Positions 51,560-60,195 of a DNA stretch of 64,000 bases are shown in pieces. The position numbers and the translations under genes were made by a program. Source of the stretch: Celeribacter marinus (GTDB lineage Bacteria; Pseudomonadota; Alphaproteobacteria; Rhodobacterales; Rhodobacteraceae); NCBI RefSeq assembly GCF_001308265.1, contig NZ_CP012023.1, forward strand, positions 1 to 64,000, written 5' to 3'. How positions within the stretch are numbered: the first letter of the stretch is position 1; the number at the start of each line of letters is the position of its first letter. The notes under the pieces were generated by a model. The model searched no databases and was not told where the DNA came from. It was given only the letters and a program-made list of their open reading frames with translations.

Positions 51560-53292
51560 CCCTGAGACCATATCAAGAGACTGCTATTGCTTCCATCTAC
51601 AAGTACTACGAGAAAAATTCTGGCAACTGTTGTGTTGTCATCCCGACCGCCGGGGGCAAGTCGCTCGTCATGGCGTCCTTCATCGAAGGCGTGCTGAAAG
51701 CCTGGCCCGATCAGCGTATTCTGATCGTGACCCATGTGCGCGAGTTGATTGCGCAGAACCATGCCGAAATGATCGGCCTTTGGCCCGATGCCCCGGCAGG
51801 CATCTATTCGGCAGGCTTGGGCAAACGCGATGCGAAAGCGCGAATTCTTTTTGCCGGCATCCAGTCGATCCACCGCCGTGCCGCTGAGATCGGCCACACC
51901 GATCTGGTGCTGATTGATGAGGCCCATCTGATCCCGGGCAACTCTAGCACCATGTACCGGCGTTTCCTTGATGCGCTAAAGTGTATCAACCCGGCGCTGA
52001 AGGTGATCGGTCTTACCGCAACACCGTTCCGCACAGGCAGTGGCATGCTGCATGAGGGCAAGGACGCACTCTTCACCGACATTGCCTATGAGGCGCCGGT
52101 GCGCGATCTGATTGACGCAGGGTATCTGAGCCCTCTGGTTTCCAAGCAGCCCGCCACCCGGCTGGATGTTTCAAAGGTTGGCACCCGTGCGGGGGACTTC
52201 ATTGCCCGCGATCTCGCCGTCGCGGTCGACCATGAGGCCACAACTCGGGCCGCTGTCAACGAGATCATCGACTACGGTAAAGATCGCAAGTCATGGCTGG
52301 CTTTCTGTTCGGGCGTCGAACACTCCCACCACGTTGCGCAGGAGTTCGATCGTCAGGGGATCACCTGCCGCACCATCTTTGGCGATACGCCAAAGGACGA
52401 GCGCGATGCTATTATCGCGGCCTTCAAGCGCGGCGAAATACGGGCGTTGGCATCGATGGGCGTGTTGACCACGGGCTTCAACGCGCCCGGCGTCGATCTG
52501 ATTGCATTGTTACGCCCCACCAAATCTGCAGGGCTATACGTCCAGATGGTTGGTCGCGGTACGCGCCTGGCACCGGGCAAGGAGAACTGCCTCGTTCTGG
52601 ACTTTGCCGGAAATGTACGCCGCCATGGGCCGATTGATCTGGTGCGACCCAAACGCCCCGGCGAAGGTGGCGGGGGCGACGCACCAACGAAGCTCTGTCC
52701 GGAATGCGAGAGCATCATCGCGCTCTCGGCCACTGAATGCCCGGATTGCGGATACGAGTTTCCCGCCCGTGAAGTGAAGATCGCACCGACCGCCGCTGCG
52801 CTGCCAATCCTATCGCCAAAAACGCCGCAATGGCTGCAGGTAAGTGGTGTTTCATACAGCCGACACCGCAAGCCGGGCGGGCGGCCCTCGCTGAAGGTCA
52901 TCTATCACTGCGGGCTCACGAGCTACAGCGAATGGGTCTGCATTGAGCATCAGGGCTACGCTCGCCAGAAGGCAGCGGACTGGTGGCGTAAGTGTGCGCC
53001 GGGCACAAAAGTCCCGCTCAGCGTTGATGAAGCGATTGCGCAGGCAAGCCGTCTCGCGATCCCAAGCGACATCTCGGTCCGCCCATCGGGCCGCTATTTT
53101 GAAATCTCCGGTTACAGGTTCGATCCATGCCCCAACTCCACCCCGGCCTCTGCACCGTCTGCCACAGGGAACCTCGCGGCTTTGGCTGGTTCAACCCGAT
53201 ATTCACCGTCTCGGACAAGCGACGGGACAAAAGCCGCAAACACCTCTGCTCCCGCACCTGCCAGAACATCTGCCACAGGAGGACAGGTATGA
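51553..53292 (+). CDS. DEAD/DEAH-box superfamily 2 helicase
   Basis: A 579-residue helicase. Motif I is IPTAGGKSLV, motif II VLIDEAHLIP, motif III GLTATPFRTGSG, and the second RecA domain has WLAFCSGVEHSH, GVLTTGFNAPGVDL and QMVGRGTRLAPGK. A zinc ribbon follows (LCPECESII, then CPDCGYEF, near residue 380). The C-terminal 55 residues are Ser/Ala/Pro-rich and overlap another reading frame (53127-53513). Probable role: phage DNA replication or recombination. Confidence 0.92.
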   Translation: MLTLRPYQETAIASIYKYYEKNSGNCCVVIPTAGGKSLVMASFIEGVLKAWPDQRILIVTHVRELIAQNHAEMIGLWPDAPAGIYSAGLGKRDAKARILFAGIQSIHRRAAEIGHTDLVLIDEAHLIPGNSSTMYRRFLDALKCINPALKVIGLTATPFRTGSGMLHEGKDALFTDIAYEAPVRDLIDAGYLSPLVSKQPATRLDVSKVGTRAGDFIARDLAVAVDHEATTRAAVNEIIDYGKDRKSWLAFCSGVEHSHHVAQEFDRQGITCRTIFGDTPKDERDAIIAAFKRGEIRALASMGVLTTGFNAPGVDLIALLRPTKSAGLYVQMVGRGTRLAPGKENCLVLDFAGNVRRHGPIDLVRPKRPGEGGGGDAPTKLCPECESIIALSATECPDCGYEFPAREVKIAPTAAALPILSPKTPQWLQVSGVSYSRHRKPGGRPSLKVIYHCGLTSYSEWVCIEHQGYARQKAADWWRKCAPGTKVPLSVDEAIAQASRLAIPSDISVRPSGRYFEISGYRFDPCPNSTPASAPSATGNLAALAGSTRYSPSRTSDGTKAANTSAPAPARTSATGGQV

Positions 53293-53513
53293 TCGATCCC
53301 ACCCCGAATGAAATGCAGGCAATGAGCGTTGGCGGTCAACATGGTGGCGAGTTCCTCGAGAGCATCGGCAAATCAGATCTCGCCAATCTGACGGTGACCG
53401 AATGGGACCGCTTCCTTGATGCGGTCATCACCGGATATTGCGACCAACTGCGCGCGCTGGCGGGACAAGACCGCACACGGCTCGACGCCATGACCCCGGA
53501 GGTGCCTTTCTGA
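53127..53513 (+). CDS. DUF6511-type zinc-ribbon protein overlapping the helicase gene
   Basis: A 128-residue protein. The N-terminal zinc-ribbon-like part has C9 and C12 in LCTVCHREPRGFGWF and C41, C45, C49 in KHLCSRTCQNIC. From residue 55 MIDPTPNEMQAMSVGGQHGG, LESIGKSDLANLTVTEWDRF and VITGYCDQL follow. From memory, DUF6511 proteins join exactly these two parts, so the start is put at ATG 53127, 166 bases inside the helicase gene in another frame. A shorter start (ATG 53289, ATGA overlap) would lose the Cys motifs. The stop overlaps the primase start as TGATG. Confidence 0.7.
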   Translation: MPQLHPGLCTVCHREPRGFGWFNPIFTVSDKRRDKSRKHLCSRTCQNICHRRTGMIDPTPNEMQAMSVGGQHGGEFLESIGKSDLANLTVTEWDRFLDAVITGYCDQLRALAGQDRTRLDAMTPEVPF

Positions 53514-55783
53514 TGAATGATTTATCCTACATGGCGCGCTTTGGCGCGCGGCTCGTCACCAACGGCTACGGCATCTTGCCAATTGGCCCAGGCACCAAAA
53601 AGCCGGGACAGTTCAAGCGTGGCGCTTGGGTTGATTACCCGGAATGGAACCGGCATGCAGAGCGCCCAACCACAGATGTCGAGATTGCGACTTGGTCGGC
53701 ATGGCCCGATTGCGGCGTTGGGATTGTTGGCGGTGCAGTTGCTGCAGTCGATATCGATATCGTGGACAGTCCCGATCTCGCGCTCCGCATCGAGCAACTC
53801 GCATGCGACCGGCTGGGCGACACCCAAGCCCTACGGATCGGAAAGGCACCGAAGCGCATGCTGATCTACCGCGCGACGGCACCGTTCCGGGGCATCAAGC
53901 GCCACCCATTGGAAGTACTGTGCCTTGGCCAGCAGTTCCTGGCGTATGCAACCCATCCCGACACTGGCGCACCCTATGTCTGGCCCGAGGAAGGGTTGGC
54001 TGATCTCGATATCACGGAGCTGCCTGAAATCACTGCTGAGGACGCCAGTGCCTTCCTTGATGAAGCCTACACATTGTTGCCGGAGGGCCTGCGCCAACGT
54101 GGCCTGACAACTGCGTCCTCGACAGCCGAGCATTTGCGTAGCCACAGTCAGATTGGGACTTTGCCCGCCATTGAGGCAGCGCTCGCATGGCTGCCCAATG
54201 CCGAGCTGGATTATGACAGCTGGATGCGCGTCGGTATGGCGCTCAAAGGCGCGCTTGCTGACGCTGGGGCCGATCTCTTCGCTGACTGGTCGGCACAAGC
54301 AGCAAAGGATGTACCCGCGACCACGGCCAAGGCCTGGGCCAGCTTCAAACCCGACCGGATCGGCGCAGGCACGATCTACCATCTCGCCATGGAGCGCGGC
54401 TGGCAGCCTGATCCCGGTTTGCGCCTGGATGGTAGCGTTGATCCTGAGGTGGCACATCCAGCGGCCGGGCTGTTATCGAGGTTAAGTAGCCACTCTGTCG
54501 AAACGGATGACACCCCAATCAACCCGCCGTTTACGCTGGCGATGCCGGACGGTCTGGTAGGCGATCTGACCAATTACATGCTGAACACTGCACGGCGTCC
54601 GCAACCGCTTTTGTCTCTTGGGGCCAGCCTATGTGCCATCGGCGCGCTAATGGGACGGCAATACAGAACTGAGAGTAATTTGCGCTCAAACCTTTATGTA
54701 GTTGGCATCGCTGATAGTGGCTCCGGCAAGAACCACGCCCGCGAAATCATCAACGAGACCTTCTTTGAGGCGGGATTGTCCCATTACCTTGGTGGCAACA
54801 AGATCGCTTCTGGCGCGGGGCTTCTGACCGCGCTGCACCGCCAGCCTGCGATCCTGTTCCAGATCGACGAGTTTGGCATGTTTTTGGCGGCCGCCGCTGA
54901 TCGCAAGCGCAGTCCGCGTCACATAACTGAGATACTGGACAACATGACAGAGCTCTTCACCTCAGCGGGTGGTATATTTCTTGGCGCTGAATATGCCAAC
55001 CGGGATGGCTCGAACGAGCGGCGAGATATTAATCAACCCTGCCTTTGCGTCTACGGTACCACGACGCCATTGCATTTCTGGGGGGCATTGCAGGGTGCAA
55101 ACGTCGTCGATGGCTCGCTTGCGCGTTTCCTGATCCTGCCGAGTGATGAGGATTACCCGGACGAGAACATCGCTGTTGGTATTCGGCAGGCCCCACCGGC
55201 GCTGATCCGGGACCTGCAGTGCGTGGCCGCAGGCGGCTTGCTCCAGAAGGGCAATCTGATAGGCAAGACCGCGGACCAGAACACCACCGTGACGCCGATG
55301 ATCGTGCCGATGACTGAGGAGGCTCGCGCACGGTTCAAGGCGCTCAGTCTCGAGTTGACAGGTGAGTTACGCGCAGCAGCGGGGACGGCATGTACGGCGA
55401 TCCTAGCGCGTATTGGCGAAAACTCATTGAAACTGGCATTGATCGTCGCAGTGGGCCGTGATCCAGCGCGTCCTGAAATCGACCTCACGGCAGCGGATTG
55501 GGCCATTGATTTTGTGCGGTATTTTGCGCAGCGGACCATGGCTGCGGTCGAGCGTCATGTGGCCGATACCGAGGTCGAGGCTCATCTTAAACGGCTCAAG
55601 GAGATCATTCGAAATGCTGGGGCGAAGGGGATCACCAAGTCCGAGATCACCCGCGCATCACAATGGTTGAAATCCCGCGATCGAAATGAGATTCTGGAGA
55701 CACTGATCGAAAGCGGGGATGTCACGACGGGCATGCGCGAGACCGGCGGCCGTAGGGCCATGGTTTACCGAATTGTCAGGTGA
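53513..55783 (+). CDS. Primase-polymerase / DUF3987-type replication protein
   Basis: A 756-residue two-part replication protein. The N-terminal prim-pol domain (about 1-200) has YGILPIGPGTKKP, GVGIVGGAVAAVDIDI (catalytic acidic residues in VDIDIVD) and APKRMLIYRA. A linker domain covers about 225-300 (YDSWMRVGMALKG). The C-terminal helicase-like ATPase has Walker A GIADSGSGKNHA, FQIDEFGMFL as Walker B, and NRDGSNERRD. The start is ATG 53513 with GGAGG upstream. It is the main candidate for phage replication initiation, and the AT-rich repeat array lies directly after it. Confidence 0.85.
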   Translation: MNDLSYMARFGARLVTNGYGILPIGPGTKKPGQFKRGAWVDYPEWNRHAERPTTDVEIATWSAWPDCGVGIVGGAVAAVDIDIVDSPDLALRIEQLACDRLGDTQALRIGKAPKRMLIYRATAPFRGIKRHPLEVLCLGQQFLAYATHPDTGAPYVWPEEGLADLDITELPEITAEDASAFLDEAYTLLPEGLRQRGLTTASSTAEHLRSHSQIGTLPAIEAALAWLPNAELDYDSWMRVGMALKGALADAGADLFADWSAQAAKDVPATTAKAWASFKPDRIGAGTIYHLAMERGWQPDPGLRLDGSVDPEVAHPAAGLLSRLSSHSVETDDTPINPPFTLAMPDGLVGDLTNYMLNTARRPQPLLSLGASLCAIGALMGRQYRTESNLRSNLYVVGIADSGSGKNHAREIINETFFEAGLSHYLGGNKIASGAGLLTALHRQPAILFQIDEFGMFLAAAADRKRSPRHITEILDNMTELFTSAGGIFLGAEYANRDGSNERRDINQPCLCVYGTTTPLHFWGALQGANVVDGSLARFLILPSDEDYPDENIAVGIRQAPPALIRDLQCVAAGGLLQKGNLIGKTADQNTTVTPMIVPMTEEARARFKALSLELTGELRAAAGTACTAILARIGENSLKLALIVAVGRDPARPEIDLTAADWAIDFVRYFAQRTMAAVERHVADTEVEAHLKRLKEIIRNAGAKGITKSEITRASQWLKSRDRNEILETLIESGDVTTGMRETGGRRAMVYRIVR

Positions 55784-56171
55784 CCGACAGGCTTCTTTCA
55801 AAACGGGGCTTTCTTCAATTGAAAGAATTTTGTGTCTAAGTCTCTGTACATAAACGCATTTTTGACTTCCTTCACTTCTTTCAATCTTTCAAGAGGACAC
55901 CAGTATATATGTGTGTGCTCGCGCGCGATGAGAAGTAAGGAAAAGGTACCTATTGAAATATAAGTAATATTGAAAGAAGGTATATTATACATACTGTTCA
56001 ACGCTTTACGGGCTGACTTCTTTCAAATCTGCCCGTTGAAGGAATTGAAAGAAGTGCTGGGCGGCCCGTTCGCCCCGCACCTGACCTGACCACCCTTCGG
56101 GGCTTGGCGAGACCGCAGCCTTCACCGGCCAGTCCTCTCGCCTCGCTCACCAAACCGAAGAGGAGGTCTGC
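55784..56171. repeat. AT-rich array of six alternating 10-mers (candidate origin)
   Basis: A gene-free stretch, much AT-richer than its surroundings. CTTCTTTCAA occurs at 55792, 55875 and 56017; its reverse complement TTGAAAGAAG occurs at 55970 and 56045, with a one-base variant (TTGAAAGAAT) at 55819. Orientations alternate along the array, and a very AT-rich segment (55930-56000) lies inside it. Iteron-like repeats plus an unwinding-type segment just after the primase gene suggest the phage origin. A 67-residue minus-strand frame across it is not considered real. Confidence 0.6.
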
Positions 56172-56660
56172 ATGACCCAAACAAACGAACACCCACGCAC
56201 CATTCTTGCCCTCGATCTGGGTACCACCACTGGCTGGGCTATCCGTGGCTATGACGGCTTGATCACCAGCGGCACTGCCAGCTTCAAGCCCGGCCGCTAT
56301 GACGGTGGTGGCATGCGCTACCTGCGCTTTACGAACTGGCTAACGGAACTCGACCGGCTGTCGGGTCCGATTTCGACGATCTGGTACGAAGAAGTAAGGC
56401 GGCATGCAGGCACCGATGCTGCCCATGTTTACGGCGGCCTCATGGCCTCACTGACCAGCTGGGGTGAACTCAGGGGCGTGCCATATGAGGGCGTCCCAGT
56501 TGGTACCATCAAAAAATACCTAACCGGTCAGGGTAACGCGCCAAAGCAGGCCATGATCGACGCTGCTCGCAAACGCGGCTTCAACCCTGCGGATGACAAC
56601 GAGGCCGATGCCATAGCCATCCTGCTCTGGGCGATCGAGACGAATGGAGGTGTCGCATGA
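56172..56660 (+). CDS. RuvC-like resolvase family protein
   Basis: A 162-residue RNase H-fold protein. The first acidic residue is in LALDLGTTTGWA, the second in IWYEEVRRHAG, and the last pair in ADDNEADAIAILLW. This is the layout of phage RuvC-type Holliday-junction resolvases. YEGVPVGTIKKYLTGQGNA is also conserved in the group. The gene follows the candidate origin and overlaps the next gene by 4 bases. Confidence 0.82.
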   Translation: MTQTNEHPRTILALDLGTTTGWAIRGYDGLITSGTASFKPGRYDGGGMRYLRFTNWLTELDRLSGPISTIWYEEVRRHAGTDAAHVYGGLMASLTSWGELRGVPYEGVPVGTIKKYLTGQGNAPKQAMIDAARKRGFNPADDNEADAIAILLWAIETNGGVA

Positions 56661-57088
56661 TCTGCCATCGTCAAATTGGTCTGGAACAGCGCGATGGTGA
56701 TGATGTCGGCCGTGATCCGCGCGCCATGTCGGCGGACGAGTTGAAGCAACTTGGCCATAACCGCGTCTCGCCTTTGCGGGCCCTGCGCCTCAAATGTCTC
56801 GATTGCTGCAATGAATCAGCTCAGGAAGTGCGGCTCTGTACAGCGGTTGACTGCGCGAGTTGGCCGTTTCGGTTGGCAAAGAACCCGTGGCTGTCACCAT
56901 TGAGTGCTGAGGCGCGTGCACAGAAGGCCGACCTGATGCGCCGCAATCGTGTCTCCGCTTTGACGACACCTGATAAAAATCAGGTGCAAATCGACGCCTC
57001 GGATTTTGATAGGCTAGGGGTGCCCAAGGACACAGCCGTCGATTTGCCCTCATCAAAACTGGGTGTCGCAGAGGGAGGTGCGTCATGA
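56657..57088 (+). CDS. Hypothetical Cys-containing phage protein
   Basis: A 143-residue protein. The middle has LRALRLKCLDCCNESAQEV, then RLCTAVDCASWPFRLAKNPW. The spaced Cys residues (CxxCC and CxxxxxC) suggest metal binding. The C-terminus is polar and probably disordered. Such short zinc-type proteins are frequent beside RuvC-like genes in these phages. Overlaps both neighbours by 4 bases. Confidence 0.65.
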   Translation: MICHRQIGLEQRDGDDVGRDPRAMSADELKQLGHNRVSPLRALRLKCLDCCNESAQEVRLCTAVDCASWPFRLAKNPWLSPLSAEARAQKADLMRRNRVSALTTPDKNQVQIDASDFDRLGVPKDTAVDLPSSKLGVAEGGAS

Positions 57089-57294
57089 ATTGTATGCGGT
57101 TCACTCCAAGAGGCTACGGCGGTCACCGCCGCGACCCCGAGCAGGTCAAGCGCGATGGCTGGCATGAGCAGGGCGTGCTGGCTGTCAGCGTCCATGATGA
57201 CCGTCTGACATGGCCTGAGCGTGCACTGGTTGAGCAGCTAGGCGCGAAACTATACGGGCCACGCCAACAGGTCAGGGAGGTGCGCAATGGGTGA
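57085..57294 (+). CDS. Small hypothetical phage protein
   Basis: A 69-residue protein starting within the previous stop (ATGA). It contains FTPRGYGGHRRDPEQVKRDGWHEQ and WPERALVEQLGAKLYG. Charged, without recognised domain. The stop overlaps the next start by 8 bases. Supported by coupling and uniform codon use. Confidence 0.6.
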   Translation: MNCMRFTPRGYGGHRRDPEQVKRDGWHEQGVLAVSVHDDRLTWPERALVEQLGAKLYGPRQQVREVRNG

Positions 57295-57712
57295 TGAATG
57301 GACCCGTGCTACGGTGGCTGACCGGCTGGACCTCGCAGCGGACGTCATGCGGTCCATGCCGCCTGTGCGCCCCCAGGGTTTCGTCAGCGCCTGGCCTGAC
57401 TACGTCTCCACCTTCGCCGATCAGGTGGGGCAGGAGCCTCGGATGAAACGGCCGCTGCCCTCGCCGCGGATGATCACACAGGCTGACGAGGCAATGCTCT
57501 GGCTGCGATGGCTAGACAAGGACATTGGTCAGATCCTTTGGGCGCGCGCCAACCGCAAGGCCTGGAAGGGTATCAGTTGGCAGCACGGGATCAGTCGTGC
57601 CACGGCGAACCGTCGGTTTGAGTACGGGCTGGCGGTGATTGTCTTGCGGCTCAACGGCAAGGCCGTGCCGCGCAAGCGCTCGATGGCGTTCGTTATTCAG
57701 CGGACCGGATGA
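57287..57712 (+). CDS. DUF6362-type HTH protein
   Basis: A 141-residue protein of the DUF6362 type. It has VADRLDLAADVMRSMPPVRP, SPRMITQADEAMLWLRWLDK, and a helix-turn-helix-like end WKGISWQHGISRATANRRFEYG. Such proteins sit late in the early operon of related phages, where they resemble sigma-like or antitermination regulators (Q-type position), but no function is proved. Good ribosome site AGGGAGG. Confidence 0.75.
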   Translation: MGDEWTRATVADRLDLAADVMRSMPPVRPQGFVSAWPDYVSTFADQVGQEPRMKRPLPSPRMITQADEAMLWLRWLDKDIGQILWARANRKAWKGISWQHGISRATANRRFEYGLAVIVLRLNGKAVPRKRSMAFVIQRTG

Positions 57713-57837
57713 GTGATCGGGGCGGCGGTAAACGCGGCCGCCCTGTCAACCCCTTTCGTTCGCGCGAGACATTTTTTGGTGAGACACCACAAGGTGTGAC
57801 AGATCCCGATCGTGAGGCTATAAGAACGATAAGATGA
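57709..57837 (+). CDS. Very small basic protein with AT-hook-like motif
   Basis: A 42-residue frame whose ATG overlaps the DUF6362 stop (ATGA). It has GGGKRGRPVNPF at the N-terminus, with an AT-hook-like GKRGRP core, then RSRETFFGETPQG. It is too short for most gene finders; the exact coupling supports translation. It could bind DNA. Confidence 0.4.
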   Translation: MSDRGGGKRGRPVNPFRSRETFFGETPQGVTDPDREAIRTIR

Positions 57838-58202
57838 CCGTCGTGTGGCCGAGAGAACGGGTCGGTTTTAACGGGTTTGTTGAGGTGTAAATGGTGACCG
57901 ATTTTGCAGAAAAAACTGTCTCCAGTCAAAATATTGCACCACCTAACCCATTGATATTGAACGGGTCCTTCCTGTTTGTAACCGTATACGGTGGGGCTTG
58001 GCGCCGCGCTTTCCTAGTAACAGCCTCAAAAACACCCATTTCGTTTCGCTTTGAGCAAAACCTCAATGAAACTTGAGCCTGACGGCCAGCTAAACCCCGC
58101 CTGAAACGAAACGGGGGTCTGACCCCATTTCGTTTCGCGGACCTACGGTTCGTTTCACGGCCCGAACCTGTTTCGGTTCGGCGCTTTTCCAAGGAAACAC
58201 TC
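57838..58202. repeat. Gene-free stretch with direct and inverted repeats
   Basis: The 15-mer CCCATTTCGTTTCGC occurs at 58035-58049 and 58124-58138. A 14-base stem (58103-58116 with 58123-58136, one mismatch, 6-base loop) contains an inverted copy of the same core. Further TTCGTTTC and TTTCGG words follow up to 58190. It lies just upstream of the ParB-methyltransferase gene and may be a regulatory site for it or a DNA target of its ParB-like domain. Confidence 0.5.
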
Positions 58203-59435
58203 ATGGACGTTTTCGACCTGCCGCTTGAGCAGATCATTCCCTATGCGCGCAACCCGCGTAACAACACGCAGGCTATCGCCACAGTGGCAGCCTCGATCCA
58301 GGAGTTTGGCTGGCGACAGCCGATCGTTGTGGATGAGGCAATGGTTGTTCTAGCCGGGCACACGCGGCTGGAAGCGGCGCGCAAGCTCTGTTTCAAGACC
58401 GCACCAGTGCATGTGGCCAAAGGTTTAACCGAGGCCCAGGCCCGCGCTTTTCGGATCATGGACAACCGCTCAAGCGAGAACGCGGAGTGGGACAAGGACC
58501 TCTTGAACCTCGAACTGGCGGATTTGTTGGAGGCTGATTTTGATCTGGGCCTGACGGGTTTTACTGATGACGAATTGAACGCGCTTATGAACAGCCTTGA
58601 GGAGGGCGCTGGTTCACGGGAGAGCGAAGATGATATCCCTGAACTTCCTGATGAACAGGTAAGCCGACTGGGCGATCTCTGGATCCTTGGCAATCACCGG
58701 CTCCTTTGTGGTGACAGCACGGTGGCCACCGATGTCGAGCGGGTTCTGAATGGCGTGAAGCCGCTATTGCTCATAAGCGATCCACCGTACGGAGTAGAAT
58801 ACGATCCGGGCTGGCGCAATCAGACAGGGGCGGCAAAGACGAAACGCACCGGCAAGGTGCTGAATGATGATCGGGCTGATTGGCGCGAGGCCTGGGCGCT
58901 GTTTCCAGGCGATGTCGCCTATGTCTGGCATGGCGCGCTGCATGCTGCGACAGTCGCCGAAAGTCTTGAGGCCGCTGGCTTCATGATCCGCTCCCAGATC
59001 ATCTGGGCGAAGGAGCGGCTGGTACTGAGCCGGGGCGATTATCACTGGCAGCATGAGCCGGCATGGTATGCTGTAAAAAAGAGTGGCAAAGGCCATTGGG
59101 CGGGTGATCGCAAGCAGACGACGCTGTGGCAAATCCCGAGTAAGGATCAGGATGCCAAGACTGTCCACGGAACACAGAAGCCTGTGGAATGCATGCGGCG
59201 TCCGATCCTGAACAACTCAAGCCCGGGGCAGGCGGTTTATGAGCCCTTTATGGGATCAGGCACCACACTGATTGCGGCTGAGACCACGGGGCGGGTCTGC
59301 TACGGGATCGAGCTAAACCCCGCTTATGTTGATGTTGCTGTAGAGCGGTGGCAGCAGTTTACGGGGCAACAGGCCATACTTGAGGGAGGCGAGCAGACCT
59401 TCGATGCCCTGAAAGCTGAGCGTGTGGCCGCATGA
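58203..59435 (+). CDS. ParB-domain DNA methyltransferase
   Basis: A 410-residue fusion. The N-terminal ParB-like domain (about 1-110) has LPLEQIIPYARNPRNN, QEFGWRQPIVVDE, VVLAGHTRLEAARKL and RIMDNRSSENAEWD. The C-terminal N6-adenine/N4-cytosine methyltransferase has the catalytic SDPPYGVEY and the AdoMet-binding FMGSGTTLIAAE, then CYGIELNPAYVDVAVERW. Such fusions are common in phages and probably protect phage DNA or regulate it by methylation. Target sequence unknown; no restriction gene adjoins it. Confidence 0.92.
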   Translation: MDVFDLPLEQIIPYARNPRNNTQAIATVAASIQEFGWRQPIVVDEAMVVLAGHTRLEAARKLCFKTAPVHVAKGLTEAQARAFRIMDNRSSENAEWDKDLLNLELADLLEADFDLGLTGFTDDELNALMNSLEEGAGSRESEDDIPELPDEQVSRLGDLWILGNHRLLCGDSTVATDVERVLNGVKPLLLISDPPYGVEYDPGWRNQTGAAKTKRTGKVLNDDRADWREAWALFPGDVAYVWHGALHAATVAESLEAAGFMIRSQIIWAKERLVLSRGDYHWQHEPAWYAVKKSGKGHWAGDRKQTTLWQIPSKDQDAKTVHGTQKPVECMRRPILNNSSPGQAVYEPFMGSGTTLIAAETTGRVCYGIELNPAYVDVAVERWQQFTGQQAILEGGEQTFDALKAERVAA

Positions 59436-59692
59436 AACAGTCTCGCCTCATGTCGCTGATTGAAGCGATTACCAACGTTTTTGTTGGATATATTCTCGCC
59501 GTGGTGACGCAAATCGTCGTGTTCCCATTGTTTGGCATCGACGCCGTCTTGAGTGATCATTTGACGATCGGCTTGGCATTTGTCGGCGTATCTTTGGCTC
59601 GGGGATATCTGCTGCGACGCTTGTTTGAGCTTCTTGGCAAAAGATTGTCAGGGCGCGATACTTCTATGTATGAGTCGTCAACAGGATCTTAA
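59432..59692 (+). CDS. DUF7220-type small membrane protein
   Basis: An 86-residue protein overlapping the methyltransferase stop by 4 bases. Two membrane helices: about 10-32 (NVFVGYILAVVTQIVVFPLF) and 42-60, then LARGYLLRRLFELL, a conserved basic end of the second helix. It matches the DUF7220 pattern known in siphophages. A truncated relative is at 30353-30547. Possible inner-membrane role; function unknown. Confidence 0.75.
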   Translation: MKQSRLMSLIEAITNVFVGYILAVVTQIVVFPLFGIDAVLSDHLTIGLAFVGVSLARGYLLRRLFELLGKRLSGRDTSMYESSTGS

Positions 59693-60023
59693 CACGCACC
59701 GGTCCTCCGATGAAGGCGAGGTGCCAAAAACGGTGCTGCCGCAAAATCTTGCGGCTTCGCTGCAGCATCTACCTGAGCATGACATTATGCGTCTCGCAGA
59801 GGCATTGGCGACCGAGTTGGACAGACGCGGTCTTACTGCGCCCAAGGAGAAAGCCAAGCCGCAAAGCAAAAGCGTGCCAGATCCGATCCTGTCACAGTTG
59901 ACCCAATCACAGATCGGTTTGATCCGGTCGTCTATCCAAGCAGGTGTGAAGCCTGCTGCGTTGTCCCGGCAATTTGGTATTACGCGTGCACAGATCACGG
60001 CAGCTCTCAAAGAGGGCAAATAA
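59670..60023 (+). CDS. Hypothetical phage protein with HTH-like end
   Basis: A 117-residue protein starting at ATG 59670, inside the previous gene by 23 bases. The frame is open upstream but that part shadows the DUF7220 gene. It has LPEHDIMRLAEALATELDRRG, then a C-terminal helix-turn-helix-like LSQLTQSQIGLIRSSIQAG and ALSRQFGITRAQITAALKE. That suggests a small DNA-binding protein, perhaps a late regulator or terminase accessory. Confidence 0.65.
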   Translation: MSRQQDLNTHRSSDEGEVPKTVLPQNLAASLQHLPEHDIMRLAEALATELDRRGLTAPKEKAKPQSKSVPDPILSQLTQSQIGLIRSSIQAGVKPAALSRQFGITRAQITAALKEGK

Positions 60024-60027
60024 AAAA

Positions 60028-60048
60028 GGGCCAGCACAAGGCTGGCCC
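60028..60048 (-). terminator. Intrinsic terminator hairpin
   Basis: GGGCCAGC, ACAAG loop, GCTGGCCC: a perfect 8-base stem. The A-run at 60022-60027 becomes a T-run on the minus strand, so it terminates the leftward genes from 60510. On the plus strand it could still slow transcription at the end of the early operon. Confidence 0.75.
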
Positions 60049-60195
60049 AGTCTGAGGCAGCTTAAAGTGGCGCGGGGGTGCACCACTTTGAGCAGTTGAG
60101 GTTTCATACAGGCGAATCCTCGCCAACAATCATTGGCATGCCGCAGGATTCTACAAGAAAGGGCTGGGCTTAAAGGTAGCTGAGTTACTGAGAAG

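Noticed and set aside
55798-56001. 67-residue minus-strand frame across the AT-rich repeat array
   Set aside because: It runs through the repeats, has no ribosome site and opposes all neighbouring genes.
57693-57929. 78-residue minus-strand frame
   Set aside because: Shadow of the small AT-hook-like gene and flanking repeats; no supporting signal.
58203-59435. ParB-methyltransferase as part of a restriction-modification system
   Set aside because: No restriction endonuclease gene is adjacent; the fusion type is common as an orphan phage methylase.
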